DNA of 64,000 nucleotides from Streptomyces sp. NBC_01717 (GCF_036248255.1 NZ_CP109178.1:2604001-2668000); one strand, 5' to 3'; positions 36,416 to 45,434 are shown, numbered from the stretch's first letter. Translations and numbers: made by a program. The notes: generated by a model not told the origin, from the sequence alone.

Positions 36416-37588
36416 CTAGCGAACCTGACCGCGTTCGAAGTACGCGATCAGCTCGGGGTCGAGAGCCGGCACGTCGTACGGTGCACCGCCCTCACGCAGC
36501 GAGCGGGTCGCGAGCACACCGGCGGCAACGCTCATCCGGGCGGCGACCGGAGAGGTGTCGGTGACGCCGCCGTCGCGGACGAACCGGCAGAACTCATCCA
36601 TGATCCGGCTGTCCCCGCCGCCGTGCGAGCCGTTGGCCTCCGGCACCCGGTAGGTGATGTCGGCCTCGGCGCGGTATCCGCTGGGGCCGGTGTTCCAGAC
36701 CTTGACCTCGTCACCCGGGCTGTCGCCGAAGTTCTCCAGCCGCCCCTCGGTGCCGATGACGGTGTAGTTGCGCCAGTAGTCCGGGGTGAAGTGGCACTGC
36801 TGGTACGCGGCCACGACGCCGTTGTCGAGCTGCATGTTCATCACCGAGACGTCCTCGACGTCCACGATGTGATGCAGGTCCTTGCGGGCCGTCGGCGGCC
36901 AGTCGAACTCCCGCAGCCAGTTGTCCGGTCGCGGGGTGTCCGCCTCGCGGCGCGGCAGGTCGCCGTAGACGAGGAGGTCACCGAGGGCGTTGACCCGACG
37001 GGTGTAGCCGCCGGCCAGCCAGTGCAGGACGTCGATGTCGTGCGCGGCCTTCTGGAGCAGCAGTCCGGTGGTGCGGGTCCGGTCGGCGTGCCAGTCCTTG
37101 AAGTAGTAGTCACCGCCGTAACCGACGAAGTGTCGCACCCAGACGGCCTTCGGCTCGCCGATGTCACCGCGGGCGATGATGTCGCGCATCAGCCGCACGA
37201 CGCCCATGTGGCGCATGTTGTGGCCGACGTACAGCCGGGTCCCCGTCTCGTACGCGGCGCGCAGGACGTTGTCGCAGCTCTCGACGGTGATCCCGAGCGG
37301 CTTCTCGACGAAGACCGCCTTGCCGGCCCGCAGGGCATCGATGGCGATGACCTCGTGGGTGTCGTCCGGGGTGGCGATGACGACCGCGTCGAGATCGTCC
37401 CGGTCGAGGAGCAACTTGTAGTCCTCGACCGCGACATCGGTGCCGAAGCGCTCGGCTTCGCGCTGCCGCACCTCGGGGTCGACGTCGCAGACGGCGGTGA
37501 TCGCCGAACCCTTACCGGGGTGGTGGGCGGAGATCGCAATGGAACGGCGGAGGCCGAGCCCGATGACGCCGAGTCGCAGGTCTGACAC
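36416..37588 (-). CDS. Gfo/Idh/MocA family NAD(P)-dependent oxidoreductase
   Basis: The product has 390 residues. The N-terminal Rossmann fold reads RLGVIGLGLRRS, VCDVDPE and VIATPDDTH. VEKPLGITVESC carries the catalytic-site EKP motif, and GLLLQKAAHDIDVLHWLAGG the active-site His/Asp region. Members oxidise or reduce sugars and sugar derivatives. The gene is the last of the operon after two permeases and a lipoprotein, and probably acts on the imported sugar. The large inserted region (DYYFKDWHADRTRT) is typical of the sugar-acid branch. Confidence 0.9.
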   Translation of the reverse strand: MSDLRLGVIGLGLRRSIAISAHHPGKGSAITAVCDVDPEVRQREAERFGTDVAVEDYKLLLDRDDLDAVVIATPDDTHEVIAIDALRAGKAVFVEKPLGITVESCDNVLRAAYETGTRLYVGHNMRHMGVVRLMRDIIARGDIGEPKAVWVRHFVGYGGDYYFKDWHADRTRTTGLLLQKAAHDIDVLHWLAGGYTRRVNALGDLLVYGDLPRREADTPRPDNWLREFDWPPTARKDLHHIVDVEDVSVMNMQLDNGVVAAYQQCHFTPDYWRNYTVIGTEGRLENFGDSPGDEVKVWNTGPSGYRAEADITYRVPEANGSHGGGDSRIMDEFCRFVRDGGVTDTSPVAARMSVAAGVLATRSLREGGAPYDVPALDPELIAYFERGQVR

Positions 37589-37627
37589 GGGAGTCCCTTC
37601 TGTCTGTGCGGGTGGTGCGGGCGGAGA

Positions 37628-39268
37628 CTACTTACCGGCGATCGAGGCCTCGTACTCGGCACGCATCTGGTCGCCGCCGCCTGAGCGCCACTTACGCAGC
37701 TCCTCCTTGTAGGCGGAGATCGGCTTGCGTCCCGCCATGATGTCCTTCTGGCAGTCGCTCATGGCCGTGGTGAGCGACGCGTATTTGCGGGTGTACGTGT
37801 CGGAGAAGTGGCCGCTCGTCGGGTTCGACTGGTTGTTCTTGAGCAGTTCCTGCTGCCAGGCGTGGATCTGACCGGCCATCGCCGCCTTGCCCGGGAGGTA
37901 CACGTACTCGGGCCCGTTGGCCAGGAAGGCCAGCGGCATGGCGGTGGTGACCGCCTCGGAGTTGCCCTTGCCGGTGAGCTTGACGTCGCCGCTGGAGGTG
38001 CGGGTGAAGTGCTTGCCCTCGATGCCGTTGTCGAGGAAGAGACGCTCCTCCGTGCCGAACGGGGCGGCCAGGTAGTCGAGGACGCCGAGCAGCATCTTGA
38101 CCCGCTTCTCGTCGGCCTTCTTGGAGATGGCGGTGTAGCCGACCGAGCCGTAGCCCATGCTGTACTTCGGCTTCGCGCCGGCCTGGGCGGCGAACGGCAC
38201 GATGATGCCGAAGGGGAAGTCGTACGTCTTGGCGTCCACCAGGAAGCTGGGGAAGGACTGCACGTAGGCGCCGAGGGATCCCTGCGCCATCTTCTCCATG
38301 GTGGTGGAGAGGTTGGGATCGGGCCAGAAGAGACCGGCCTTGGCCACCTTGACGCCGAACGCCAGGGCCTCCTGGTACTCCTCCGTCTCGTACATGTGGG
38401 TGAGCTTGCCGCCCTCCAGCCGCCAGCCGCTGGGGGCGCCGAACCACTGTCCGAACATGCCGACGTGATTCACGTACGCCGGCTCCAGGACGTACTTGTT
38501 GCGCTTGGCGTCGAGCAGCTCCTTGCCCTTGGCGAGGAAGTCCTCTGCGCTGGTGAACTCGGCGCCGCCGACCGGCTTCCAGAAGTCCTGGTTGACGACG
38601 TAGACCTGGCCCATGGAGCCGTACGCGACGGCCACACCGCGGATCTTGCCGTTGATGACGGCGGTCTTCCATGCGGTGGTGGGCAGGTTCGCCAGGTTCG
38701 GATACTTCTTGACCGCGTCGCCGGACAGGTACGGGGTGAGGTCGTGGAACTTGGCGTCCAGCAGCTCGGGCACGCGCTGCAGGCCCTGGTTCGGCGGGAA
38801 CCAGACCAGGTCGGGGATGTCACCGCTGGCCATCATGGCGTTGAACTTGGTGAGGTAGGCGTCGACGCCCTGGTCGACGACAATCGTCATGTCGAACTGC
38901 GCGCCGAGGCGCTTGTTCAGCTCCTGCCAGTAGGCGTTCTTGGCCTGCGGCGGCGCAGGCGTCGTGAAGGTCTCGGTCAGCGCCGTGATGCGGCTGCCGT
39001 CGCCGGGGGCCTTGGCCACCGACTTGGTCAGCTTCTTCGGATAGCGCAGGTACGTGGCATCCAGCCCGGCCGCATTGCCCGCGAGGTCGGCCGGCGCGGT
39101 CTGCGCGGCCACGTACGTCGGAAGCTTCAGCTTGGCCGACGCCTTGGCGCCACCCTTGCTGACGGTGGCGCCACTGCCGCACGCGGTCAGCGACGACAGG
39201 CCCGCCACGGTCAGCCCGGCGATCCCCGCCGCGCCCATGAAACCGCGCCTGGACAAGTTGATGGACAT
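37628..39268 (-). CDS. Sugar ABC transporter substrate-binding lipoprotein (Tat-type, LipO/YtcQ-like)
   Basis: The product has 546 residues. The signal peptide has a twin-Arg motif (SRRGFMG) and a lipobox ending in C30 (LTAC), so it is a Tat-exported lipoprotein. The mature part is a large cluster-D-type binding protein: ARQ-like start, DIPDLVWFPPNQGLQ, FGQWFGAPSGWRLEGGKL and YKEELRKWRSGGGDQMRAEYEASIAGK in order. Such long proteins serve LplB/LplC-type importers of oligosaccharides or uronides. The ATPase is not encoded here and is likely the shared MsiK type. Confidence 0.92.
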   Translation of the reverse strand: MSINLSRRGFMGAAGIAGLTVAGLSSLTACGSGATVSKGGAKASAKLKLPTYVAAQTAPADLAGNAAGLDATYLRYPKKLTKSVAKAPGDGSRITALTETFTTPAPPQAKNAYWQELNKRLGAQFDMTIVVDQGVDAYLTKFNAMMASGDIPDLVWFPPNQGLQRVPELLDAKFHDLTPYLSGDAVKKYPNLANLPTTAWKTAVINGKIRGVAVAYGSMGQVYVVNQDFWKPVGGAEFTSAEDFLAKGKELLDAKRNKYVLEPAYVNHVGMFGQWFGAPSGWRLEGGKLTHMYETEEYQEALAFGVKVAKAGLFWPDPNLSTTMEKMAQGSLGAYVQSFPSFLVDAKTYDFPFGIIVPFAAQAGAKPKYSMGYGSVGYTAISKKADEKRVKMLLGVLDYLAAPFGTEERLFLDNGIEGKHFTRTSSGDVKLTGKGNSEAVTTAMPLAFLANGPEYVYLPGKAAMAGQIHAWQQELLKNNQSNPTSGHFSDTYTRKYASLTTAMSDCQKDIMAGRKPISAYKEELRKWRSGGGDQMRAEYEASIAGK

Positions 39269-39323
39269 GGTTCTCCTTGAAGTGTGCGAAGTGCGGGGGG
39301 GGGGAGGGGCTGCGGCGGGCGGA

Positions 39324-40283
39324 TCAGCCCTTGATCGCCCCGGTGAGGACGCCCTTGACGAAGAACTTCTGCAGGAAGGGGTAGACGCAGAAGATGGGCA
39401 CGATCGCGATGATCAGTACGGCCATCTGCAGCGAGGTCGCGGGCGGAATCGCATGCACGCCCATGGCCTGCGCGTTGATGCTCTGACCGTTCAGGACGTA
39501 CGAGCGCAGGATCACCTGGATGGGGAACTTGCCCGAGTCGTTGAGGTAGAGCACCGCGTTGAAGAAGCTGTTCCAGTAGCCGACCGCGTAGAAGAGGCCG
39601 ACGACGGCGAGGACGGCCTTGGAGAGCGGGAGGACGATCCGGAAGAGGACGGTCACCTCGCCCGCGCCGTCGATCCGCGCGGCGTCGTACAGCTCCTCGG
39701 GAATGCTCTGGAAGAAGGAGCGGACGACCACGATGTTGAACGCGTTGAGAAGTACGGGAAGGATCAGCGAGGCGTAGGTGTCGAGCAGTTGGAACTGCTG
39801 GACCGCCAGGTACGTCGGGATGATGCCGGGGGCGAAGAGGAAGGTGCCCAGCACCAGCAGCAGGATCGGCTTGCCGAGGACCGTGCCGGGGCGCGAGGTG
39901 CCGTACGCGATGAGCACCGTGCACGCCAGGCTGAGCGCGGTACCGATCAGCGTGATGAAGATGGAGACCACCGCGGCCTGCGTGACGACCCCGCCGGAGA
40001 GGATGACCCGGTACGCCTCCAGCGTCGGGTGCTTCGGCAGCAGGACGTAGCCGCCGTTGGCGTTGAGTTCCTCGCGACCGGCCAGGCTTGTGCCGATGGC
40101 CAGGACGAACGGGTAGAGCACGATCACGGTCAGGACGACGAGGGCCGCTGCCTTCGCCCCCTGTCCGTACCAGTGCGGACGCTCCATCCACGGCGGACGG
40201 CCGGACGAGGCGCGGCCGCGGGCGGTGGCGCGCGGGCCGGACCCGGCGGTGCGCAGCCGACTCGCAAAGGTCGTCTGACTCAT
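39324..40283 (-). CDS. Sugar ABC transporter permease (LplC/YtcP-like)
   Basis: The product has 319 residues with six predicted helices. ALVVLTVIVLYPFVLAIGTSLAG is helix 1. The EAA loop is PEELYDAARIDGAGEVTVLFRIVLPLSKAVLA, in sequence about residues 205-240, and the C-terminus ends KFFVKGVLTGAIKG, typical of LplC/YtcP proteins. The stop is 55 bases upstream of the lipoprotein gene. The start overlaps the end of the other permease gene by 4 bases, so the two membrane subunits are coupled. Confidence 0.93.
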   Translation of the reverse strand: MSQTTFASRLRTAGSGPRATARGRASSGRPPWMERPHWYGQGAKAAALVVLTVIVLYPFVLAIGTSLAGREELNANGGYVLLPKHPTLEAYRVILSGGVVTQAAVVSIFITLIGTALSLACTVLIAYGTSRPGTVLGKPILLLVLGTFLFAPGIIPTYLAVQQFQLLDTYASLILPVLLNAFNIVVVRSFFQSIPEELYDAARIDGAGEVTVLFRIVLPLSKAVLAVVGLFYAVGYWNSFFNAVLYLNDSGKFPIQVILRSYVLNGQSINAQAMGVHAIPPATSLQMAVLIIAIVPIFCVYPFLQKFFVKGVLTGAIKG

Positions 40284-41296
40284 CGGTACACTCCCTGCTC
40301 ACCGAAGCGGTGGGCCAGCTTGTTGGCGGCGAGGATCAGGGCGAATCCGATGACGCCCTTCATCAGACCGGCGGCCGTGCTCATCCCCCAGTCGCCGTCG
40401 ATGACGCCGTGGAAGTAGACATAGGTGTCCATCACCTCGGAGGCATCCGGGCCGACCGCGTCGCGCTGCAGGATGATCTGCTCGAAGCCGACCGAGAGGA
40501 TGTCGCCGAGCCTCAGGATCAGCAGCATGAGGATCACCGGCCGGATGCCCGGCAGGGTGATGTGCCAGATCCTGCGGAGCCAGCCGGCGCCGTCCATGGC
40601 GGCGGACTCGTACTGGCCCATGTCGATCGACGCGATCGCTGCCAGGAAGATGATCGTGCCCCAGCCGCAGTCCTTCCAGATGGCCTGTGCGGTGATCAGC
40701 AGCTTGAAGGTGCCGGGGTCCGTCATCACGTTGCCGATGGTGACCCCGTGCTCCATCAGGAGCGTGGTGACCGAACCCGCGCCGCCGAGCACCTGCTTGA
40801 ACATCGCGACCACGACCACCCACGACAGGAAGTGCGGGAGGTAGACGATGGTCTGGACGAACCGCTTGATCTTCTCGCTGATCAGCGAGTTGAGCAGCAG
40901 CGCCAGGGCAATCGGGGCCGGGAAGTAGAGCAGCAGCTGAATCGCGGTGATCTGCAGGGTGTTGGAGACCGCGGACCAGAACTCCGGCTCGGAGAGCAGC
41001 GCCGTGAAGTTGGCGAGGCCGACGAACGGGCTCTGCTTGAAACCCAGGAACGGCTGGTAGTCCTGGAAGGCGATGACGTTGCCCGCGAGCGGCAGATAGA
41101 AGAAGAGCACGAAGTACAGGACGCCCGGCAGGCAGAACAGCAGGAGGGCTCTGTCCCGCCTCAGGCGATGACGCAGCGGCTGCCGTATTCGGGCTTTGGT
41201 GCGCTTCTTCCCGGCGGGTGAGTCCGCGTCATCCGGGTCGCGGGGCTGCGGCACAGGCGACCGCACGGCTGAGACCGGCGCATCTGCCATCGTCAC
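40280..41296 (-). CDS. Sugar ABC transporter permease (LplB/YteP-like)
   Basis: From GTG 41296-41294 (GGAGG five bases upstream) the product has 338 residues; ATG 41290 is an alternative. After a charged N-terminus come LLLFCLPGVLYFVLFFYLPLAG and NVIAFQDYQPFLGFKQSPFVGLANF, hallmarks of LplB. The EAA loop is QYESAAMDGAGWLRRIWHITLPGIRPVI. It is first in the operon, with the lplC-like permease, lipoprotein and Gfo/Idh dehydrogenase following. The upstream region holds the operator-like dyad at 41432-41455. Confidence 0.93.
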   Translation of the reverse strand: MTMADAPVSAVRSPVPQPRDPDDADSPAGKKRTKARIRQPLRHRLRRDRALLLFCLPGVLYFVLFFYLPLAGNVIAFQDYQPFLGFKQSPFVGLANFTALLSEPEFWSAVSNTLQITAIQLLLYFPAPIALALLLNSLISEKIKRFVQTIVYLPHFLSWVVVVAMFKQVLGGAGSVTTLLMEHGVTIGNVMTDPGTFKLLITAQAIWKDCGWGTIIFLAAIASIDMGQYESAAMDGAGWLRRIWHITLPGIRPVILMLLILRLGDILSVGFEQIILQRDAVGPDASEVMDTYVYFHGVIDGDWGMSTAAGLMKGVIGFALILAANKLAHRFGEQGVYR

Positions 41297-41662
41297 AGGC
41301 ACCTCCAGGGCTGATGGAGCAGAGAAAGTCCCGCAATACGGAGGCGGCACGCACCACCGACGGTGCGGCCGCTGCTCCGTCGCGGCGACAGCCACATAGT
41401 TCACGACGGTGCACCTGGATGGCAAGAGTTGTTCATTTCGCAGAGGTAACGAACATCTACAGACATCGGAATGCGAACGTCCGTTTTGAGTCAGTTGAGG
41501 CCTAAAGCTGGATGAAAGGGACGTACCAGGGGTGCGGGAGCACTCGACGAGCTGCCCGAGCCTATTGCCAGGGAGTTCGTCGCGGGACGAGAAGATCCAC
41601 TGTGCTCGATCTTGCGTCGACAGCCACCCCTCCCCGCATTCTCAAGCAGGGAGGGTTTTCCC
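41297..41662. other. Upstream region of the sugar importer (366 bp)
   Basis: This holds the minus-strand promoter region of the importer operon and, further right, the leader of the decayed lectin gene. Apart from the dyad at 41432-41455, no gene is visible. Base composition is lower in GC at 41430-41510 than in neighbouring genes. Confidence 0.4.
41432..41455. promoter_or_regulatory. Candidate operator upstream of the sugar ABC operon
   Basis: GTTCATT (41432-41438) and AACGAAC (41449-41455) are near-perfect inverted arms (6 of 7) over a 10-base centre. It lies about 140 bases upstream of the importer start. It resembles the dyad GTTCAC-N11-GTGAAC at 43140-43162, suggesting one regulator, plausibly the DeoR-family protein at 42208-43008. 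Confidence 0.45.
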
Positions 41663-42165
41663 GTGTCTGTGCCCGACCCCGGCCGACTCGGTCCGATCGA
41701 TTGGATCGGTCCGCTCGGCCCGATCGTCGGAAGTTCCTTCGCGGCCCTGGCACTTGCGGCCGGGCCAGGAATGCCCACGGCACACGCAACCCGACTCGAG
41801 TGAGCCGAGGACGCCGATCCGGCCGCCGACGTGGACCGGGCCGCCGTCGTGGAGACCTGCCACAGACGCACCGAGGAGGGCTGGGTGCGCGGCGCCGACC
41901 GGACCCTGCGTCCGGCGAACAACTCCTGCCCGGCCACCGCACCGGAGAGGTCCGGAAACGCCAAGAAGGCGCCGGCCACGATCACGACCTGCGCGGGCAC
42001 CCCGGGACCACTGACGACCTGGACGTACGGCGCACACGGCTCGGCCGTGGACGATGCGACGGCCAGTGCCTGTACACGCCGGTCGGCCACAGGCCCGGAC
42101 AGGGCTCGGAGTTGCGCCTCTTCACCGGCAAGGCGGACCAGCGGTGGACCGCGCCGCGCAACTGA
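41663..42165 (+). pseudogene. Decayed secreted ricin-type lectin
   Basis: GTG 41663 follows GGGAGGG with good spacing. The frame begins with a secretory-looking segment (SSFAALALAAGPGMPTAHA) and hits TGA at about 41801. Beyond it the same frame continues with beta-trefoil sequence (GWVRGADRTLRPANNSCPA, TITTCAGTPGPLTTWTYGAHG). The last repeat (GQCLYTP, GSELRLFTGKADQRWT) continues in a different frame to the stop at 42163-42165. One in-frame stop and one frameshift therefore disrupt a ricin B lectin gene. A sequencing error would be needed to rescue it. Confidence 0.6.
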
Positions 42166-42207
42166 TCCTGCGCGACCGCATCCCCGCCGGACGGGCCGGT
42201 GTCACCG

Positions 42208-43008
42208 TCACACAGCGATGACGGTGACACCGGCCTCGGTGAAGCGGGCTTTCGCCTCGGGGGTGATGCCGGTGTCGGTGACCAGGAAGTCCACCTGGCT
42301 GAGGTCGCAGACCCGGGCGAAGGCCCGCTTGCCGATCTTCGAGGAGTCGGCGGCCACGACCACGCGCTGCGCCTGCTCGGCGAGCAGCCTGTTGATGCTG
42401 GCCTCGCCCTCGTGGTGGACGTACGCCCCACGCTCGGTGTCGATCGCGTTGACGCCCAGCACGGCGACGTCCAGGGTGATTTCGCCCAGCACGCCGCTGG
42501 CCAGCGGGCCGGTGAGCTCGTACGACTGGGGCCGGGCCACGCCTCCGGTCACCACGATCTTTATCTGCGGCCGGATCACCAGCTCATTGGCGATGTTGAG
42601 GGCGTTGGTCACCACCGTCAGCGTCGGCTGGCCGCCGGTCCCGGGGCCGGTGTCACCGACGAGGTCGGAGCGCACGGCCAGCGAGCGGGCGACCTCGGTG
42701 ATCGTGGTGCCGCCGGTCAGTCCCACCACTTCGCCCACGGCGACGAGTTCGGACACGGCGCGGCCGATGGCCTGCTTCTCCGGGGCGTGGCGTCCCGTCT
42801 TGTAGCGCAGCGCCAACTCGTACGAGACCCCGTGCGCGACGGCGCCACCGCGGGTACGGGTGAGCAGCTGCTGCTCGGCAAGCTGGTCCAGGTCACGGCG
42901 GATGGTCGCGGCCGAGACGTCCAGCGTCGTCGCGGCGTCCTCGACCTCCACCCTGCCGTGCTTCCCGACCAGCTCCAGCAGCGCGTTCCACCGGGCATCC
43001 CTGGACAA
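42208..43008 (-). CDS. DeoR/GlpR-family transcriptional regulator
   Basis: From TTG 43008-43006 (AGGAGAG five bases upstream) the product has 266 residues. The N-terminal winged helix is KHGRVEVEDAATTLDVSAATIRRDLDQL, and TRTRGGAVAHG follows. The C-terminal DeoRC sensor domain shows GLTGGTTITEVARSL, VVTNALNIANELV, VVVTGGVARPQSYELTGPLA and VVAADSSKIGKRAFARVCDL. It probably senses a phosphorylated sugar and represses the divergent isomerase gene and the sugar importer. Intergenic operator candidates lie at 43121-43162. Confidence 0.93.
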   Translation of the reverse strand: MSRDARWNALLELVGKHGRVEVEDAATTLDVSAATIRRDLDQLAEQQLLTRTRGGAVAHGVSYELALRYKTGRHAPEKQAIGRAVSELVAVGEVVGLTGGTTITEVARSLAVRSDLVGDTGPGTGGQPTLTVVTNALNIANELVIRPQIKIVVTGGVARPQSYELTGPLASGVLGEITLDVAVLGVNAIDTERGAYVHHEGEASINRLLAEQAQRVVVAADSSKIGKRAFARVCDLSQVDFLVTDTGITPEAKARFTEAGVTVIAV

Positions 43009-43120
43009 GAGAACTCTCCTTACGGATCCGGGATTCGAGCACCCATCCCCTTGGGCACGGTCACCGGACACGCGCAAGCGTCGCACAAGGCTCTGATCAG
43101 TCAAGTCTCCTGCAACGAGA

Positions 43121-43162
43121 ATGCTTGATAATGCTTGTAGTTCACTTATAACGTGCGTGAAC
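43121..43162. promoter_or_regulatory. Divergent operator region of the DeoR/SIS gene pair
   Basis: ATGCTTG occurs twice at 10-bp spacing (43121-43127 and 43131-43137). It is followed by the dyad GTTCAC (43140-43145), an 11-base centre and GTGAAC (43157-43162). They lie between the DeoR regulator (minus) and the SIS isomerase (plus, GTG 43194). DeoR-family proteins commonly bind such repeats. The second dyad resembles that at 41432-41455. Confidence 0.5.
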
Positions 43163-43193
43163 GAGCATCCCATCACCTGTACGGAGTGCAAAA

Positions 43194-44078
43194 GTGTCGT
43201 TTGTCGAGATTGAGACAGCCAGCCAGCCGGAGTGCTGGCGTCGCGCCGCGGAGCTGGCACCGAGCCAGTCGGCCGCACTGCCCGCCACCGGCGAGCGCAT
43301 CGCCGTCGTCGGCTGCGGCACATCGTTCTACATGGCTCAGGCATACGCCGCGCTCCGCGAGGAATCCGGTCAGGGCGAGTCCGACGCGTTCGCCGCATCG
43401 GAGTTCCCCTTCGGCCGACGCTACGACCGGGTCGTCGCGCTCACCCGCTCGGGCACCACGACCGAGGTGCTGGACCTGCTGGGCCGGCTCCGCGGTGTCA
43501 CCCGTACCGTCGCGATCACGGCCGACCCGAACACGCCGGTGATGACCGCGGCCGACGACGTCGTCGTACTCGACTTCGCCGACGAGCAGTCCGTGGTGCA
43601 GACCCGGTTCGCCACCACCACGTTCACGCTGCTCCGCGCCCACCTCGACCTGCACACCGACGCCGTGGTCCGCGACGCGGAGACCGCACTAGCCGAGCCG
43701 CTGCCCGAAGGCCTGCTGGACTGCACCCAGTTCACCTTCCTCGGCCGGGGCTGGACGGCCGGCCTCGCCAACGAGGCCGCGCTCAAGATGAAGGAGGCGT
43801 CGCTGTCCTGGACGGAGGCGTACCCCGCGATGGAGTACCGCCACGGCCCGATCAGCATCGCCACCGCCGGCACCGCCACCTGGATGTTCGGCGCCGCGCC
43901 GGAGGGGCTCGACGATCAGGTGCTGTCGACCGGGGCCCGCTGGGTGGAGAGCGGCCTGGACCCACTGGCCGAGCTGGTCCGCGTACAGCGCCTGGCGATC
44001 GCCCGCGCCGAGGCCGCCGGCATCGACCCGGACAGCCCCCGCCACCTGACCCGCTCGGTGGTCCTCGCGGACGCCTGA
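43194..44078 (+). CDS. SIS-domain sugar isomerase/deaminase-like protein
   Basis: From GTG 43194 (ACGGAG upstream) the product has 294 residues with two SIS domains. The first has ERIAVVGCGTSFYMAQAYAAL, SEFPFGRRYDRVVALTRSGTTTEVLDLLG, the S-G-T-T phosphosugar loop, and VAITADPNTPVM. The second has FTFLGRGWTAGLANEAALKMKEASLSWTEAYPAMEYRHGPIS, the GlmS-like isomerase signature. No glutaminase domain is present. It resembles AgaS/FrlB-type amino-sugar phosphate isomerases or deglycases. It is divergent from the DeoR gene and probably processes the sugar imported by the nearby ABC system. Confidence 0.9.
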   Translation: MSFVEIETASQPECWRRAAELAPSQSAALPATGERIAVVGCGTSFYMAQAYAALREESGQGESDAFAASEFPFGRRYDRVVALTRSGTTTEVLDLLGRLRGVTRTVAITADPNTPVMTAADDVVVLDFADEQSVVQTRFATTTFTLLRAHLDLHTDAVVRDAETALAEPLPEGLLDCTQFTFLGRGWTAGLANEAALKMKEASLSWTEAYPAMEYRHGPISIATAGTATWMFGAAPEGLDDQVLSTGARWVESGLDPLAELVRVQRLAIARAEAAGIDPDSPRHLTRSVVLADA

Positions 44079-44085
44079 CCCGCGG

Positions 44086-44341
44086 ATGGACATCGTCGAG
44101 CGCGCGCTCACCGTTGCGCACAACGGTGTCCGCGGCGGCGCGTGCGAGGGGTTCCTCGCCGCGCCGGTACGGGGCAGCCGGGCAGGCGTCCTCGTCCTTG
44201 CCGGGTCGGCGTCTACCCGACGGCAGCTCCTCATCCCCCGTGTCGACCGGGCGGGTCGGGTCCGCCGACCAGGCGGACCAGGACCCGGGGTACGGGGCGG
44301 CCGAGCCGATCCCCGCCCGTGCCGGCGCCGGCAGGTCGTGA
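44086..44341 (+). pseudogene. Possible remnant of an alpha/beta-hydrolase (thioesterase-like) gene
   Basis: Eight bases after the isomerase stop, an ATG opens MDIVERALTVAHNGVRGG and then GFLAAPVRGSRAGVLVLAG. This resembles the N-terminus of acyl-CoA thioester hydrolase/dienelactone hydrolase-type proteins just before the oxyanion-hole region. The similarity then jumps frame (TGRVGSADQA, GYGAAEPIPARAG) and ends without any catalytic motif. I read it as a frameshifted, truncated gene, but the evidence is short and weak. Confidence 0.3.
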
Positions 44342-44408
44342 CGAGCGGTCACCCCGCCGCCGTTCCACAGGTTTCGTTCGGCATTATCCGGCCCCGGCCA
44401 TAAGGACG

Positions 44409-45434
44409 TCAGGCCTCCGTCAGGCGACTGCCCGGACCGACGTCTTCCGGAGTGGCCCCCATCGGGTCCCCCGGCCCGGCGATCCATCCCAACCGGGCCG
44501 CCTGCCAGCCCAGTTGGATCCGACTGGTGGCAGCGGCACGGTCCATCAGATCCCGCACCCGGCGCTGCACCGTCCGTCTTCCCATCCGCAGCTGTCGGGC
44601 GATGCCGGTGTCGGTCAGTCCGGAGAGCAACAGGGTCAGCAGCTCGATGTCGTCGTCCGTCAGTTCGCTGCGCGGCTGGACGGCCATGGGGTGCAGGGGC
44701 AATGCGGATTCCCACACGAGCTCGAACAGCGCGACCAACGCTTCCAGCAGCGGACCGGGGTGGATGTGGACGACCCGCTGTGTACACGATTCGCCCGAGC
44801 GCATCGCAAGAAGGGCCGTCGAACCGTCGACGATGACCATCTTGACCGGCACATGATTCAGAACCCGGCCCTGCTCCCCCGCCTCCGCGTACTGGAGGAC
44901 CTCCTCTCGTGACCCGTCCGCCTCCAGCCCCAGCCGGTCGTAGACGGTCCGGAACCTCACCCCCGCCGCCAGCTGTTCGATCTCGACCTCGTTGACGGCT
45001 TCGGATACCACGTACGGCGGGGCGTCGAACCGTACGACCTCCCTGCGGGCCCGAGCCTGGATCTGCTGGTACCGCAGCGCCACCTCCTCGTCGGGGACGA
45101 CCTCGGCCATGTCCCCCGAGATGTCCGGGCGGGGCGCGCTGCGGTACTCGTCCGCGAGCCGGTCCAGAGCCCCGCGGGCCTTCGTCAGCTCGGTCATCCG
45201 CGCCAGGAGGAGCACCTCCCCCGCTATGTCCGGAGGTGATGGAATCAGCTGTGCGGGCCGGTCGTCGGTGGCTGTCACCAGACCCTTCTCGACGAGTCCG
45301 CCGATGGTCTCGGCCGCGTGCCCGGCGCTGAGGCGGAGAAGGTGCCGGATCCGGTCCGCGTCGGTACGTCCTGTCCGAACGAGCAGTTCGTACACCTGCG
45401 ACTCGGTGGTGCTCAGACCGAGCGTCTCCAGCAT
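44409..45434 (-). CDS. TrmB/LuxR-type helix-turn-helix regulator
   Basis: The product has 341 residues. The N-terminal winged helix is LETLGLSTTESQVYELLVRTGRTDADRIRHLLRLSAGHAAETIGGLVEKGLV, in pieces TrmB-like. The middle (about 110-250) is a sensor domain. The C-terminus carries a LuxR helix-turn-helix: ELTDDDIELLTLLLSGLTDTGIARQLRMGRRTVQRRVRDLM. This two-HTH combination occurs in Streptomyces regulators often linked to secreted peptidases. The gene lies downstream of the subtilisin gene on the same strand, separated by a strong terminator, so it is probably transcribed from its own promoter. Confidence 0.85.
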   Translation of the reverse strand: MLETLGLSTTESQVYELLVRTGRTDADRIRHLLRLSAGHAAETIGGLVEKGLVTATDDRPAQLIPSPPDIAGEVLLLARMTELTKARGALDRLADEYRSAPRPDISGDMAEVVPDEEVALRYQQIQARARREVVRFDAPPYVVSEAVNEVEIEQLAAGVRFRTVYDRLGLEADGSREEVLQYAEAGEQGRVLNHVPVKMVIVDGSTALLAMRSGESCTQRVVHIHPGPLLEALVALFELVWESALPLHPMAVQPRSELTDDDIELLTLLLSGLTDTGIARQLRMGRRTVQRRVRDLMDRAAATSRIQLGWQAARLGWIAGPGDPMGATPEDVGPGSRLTEA

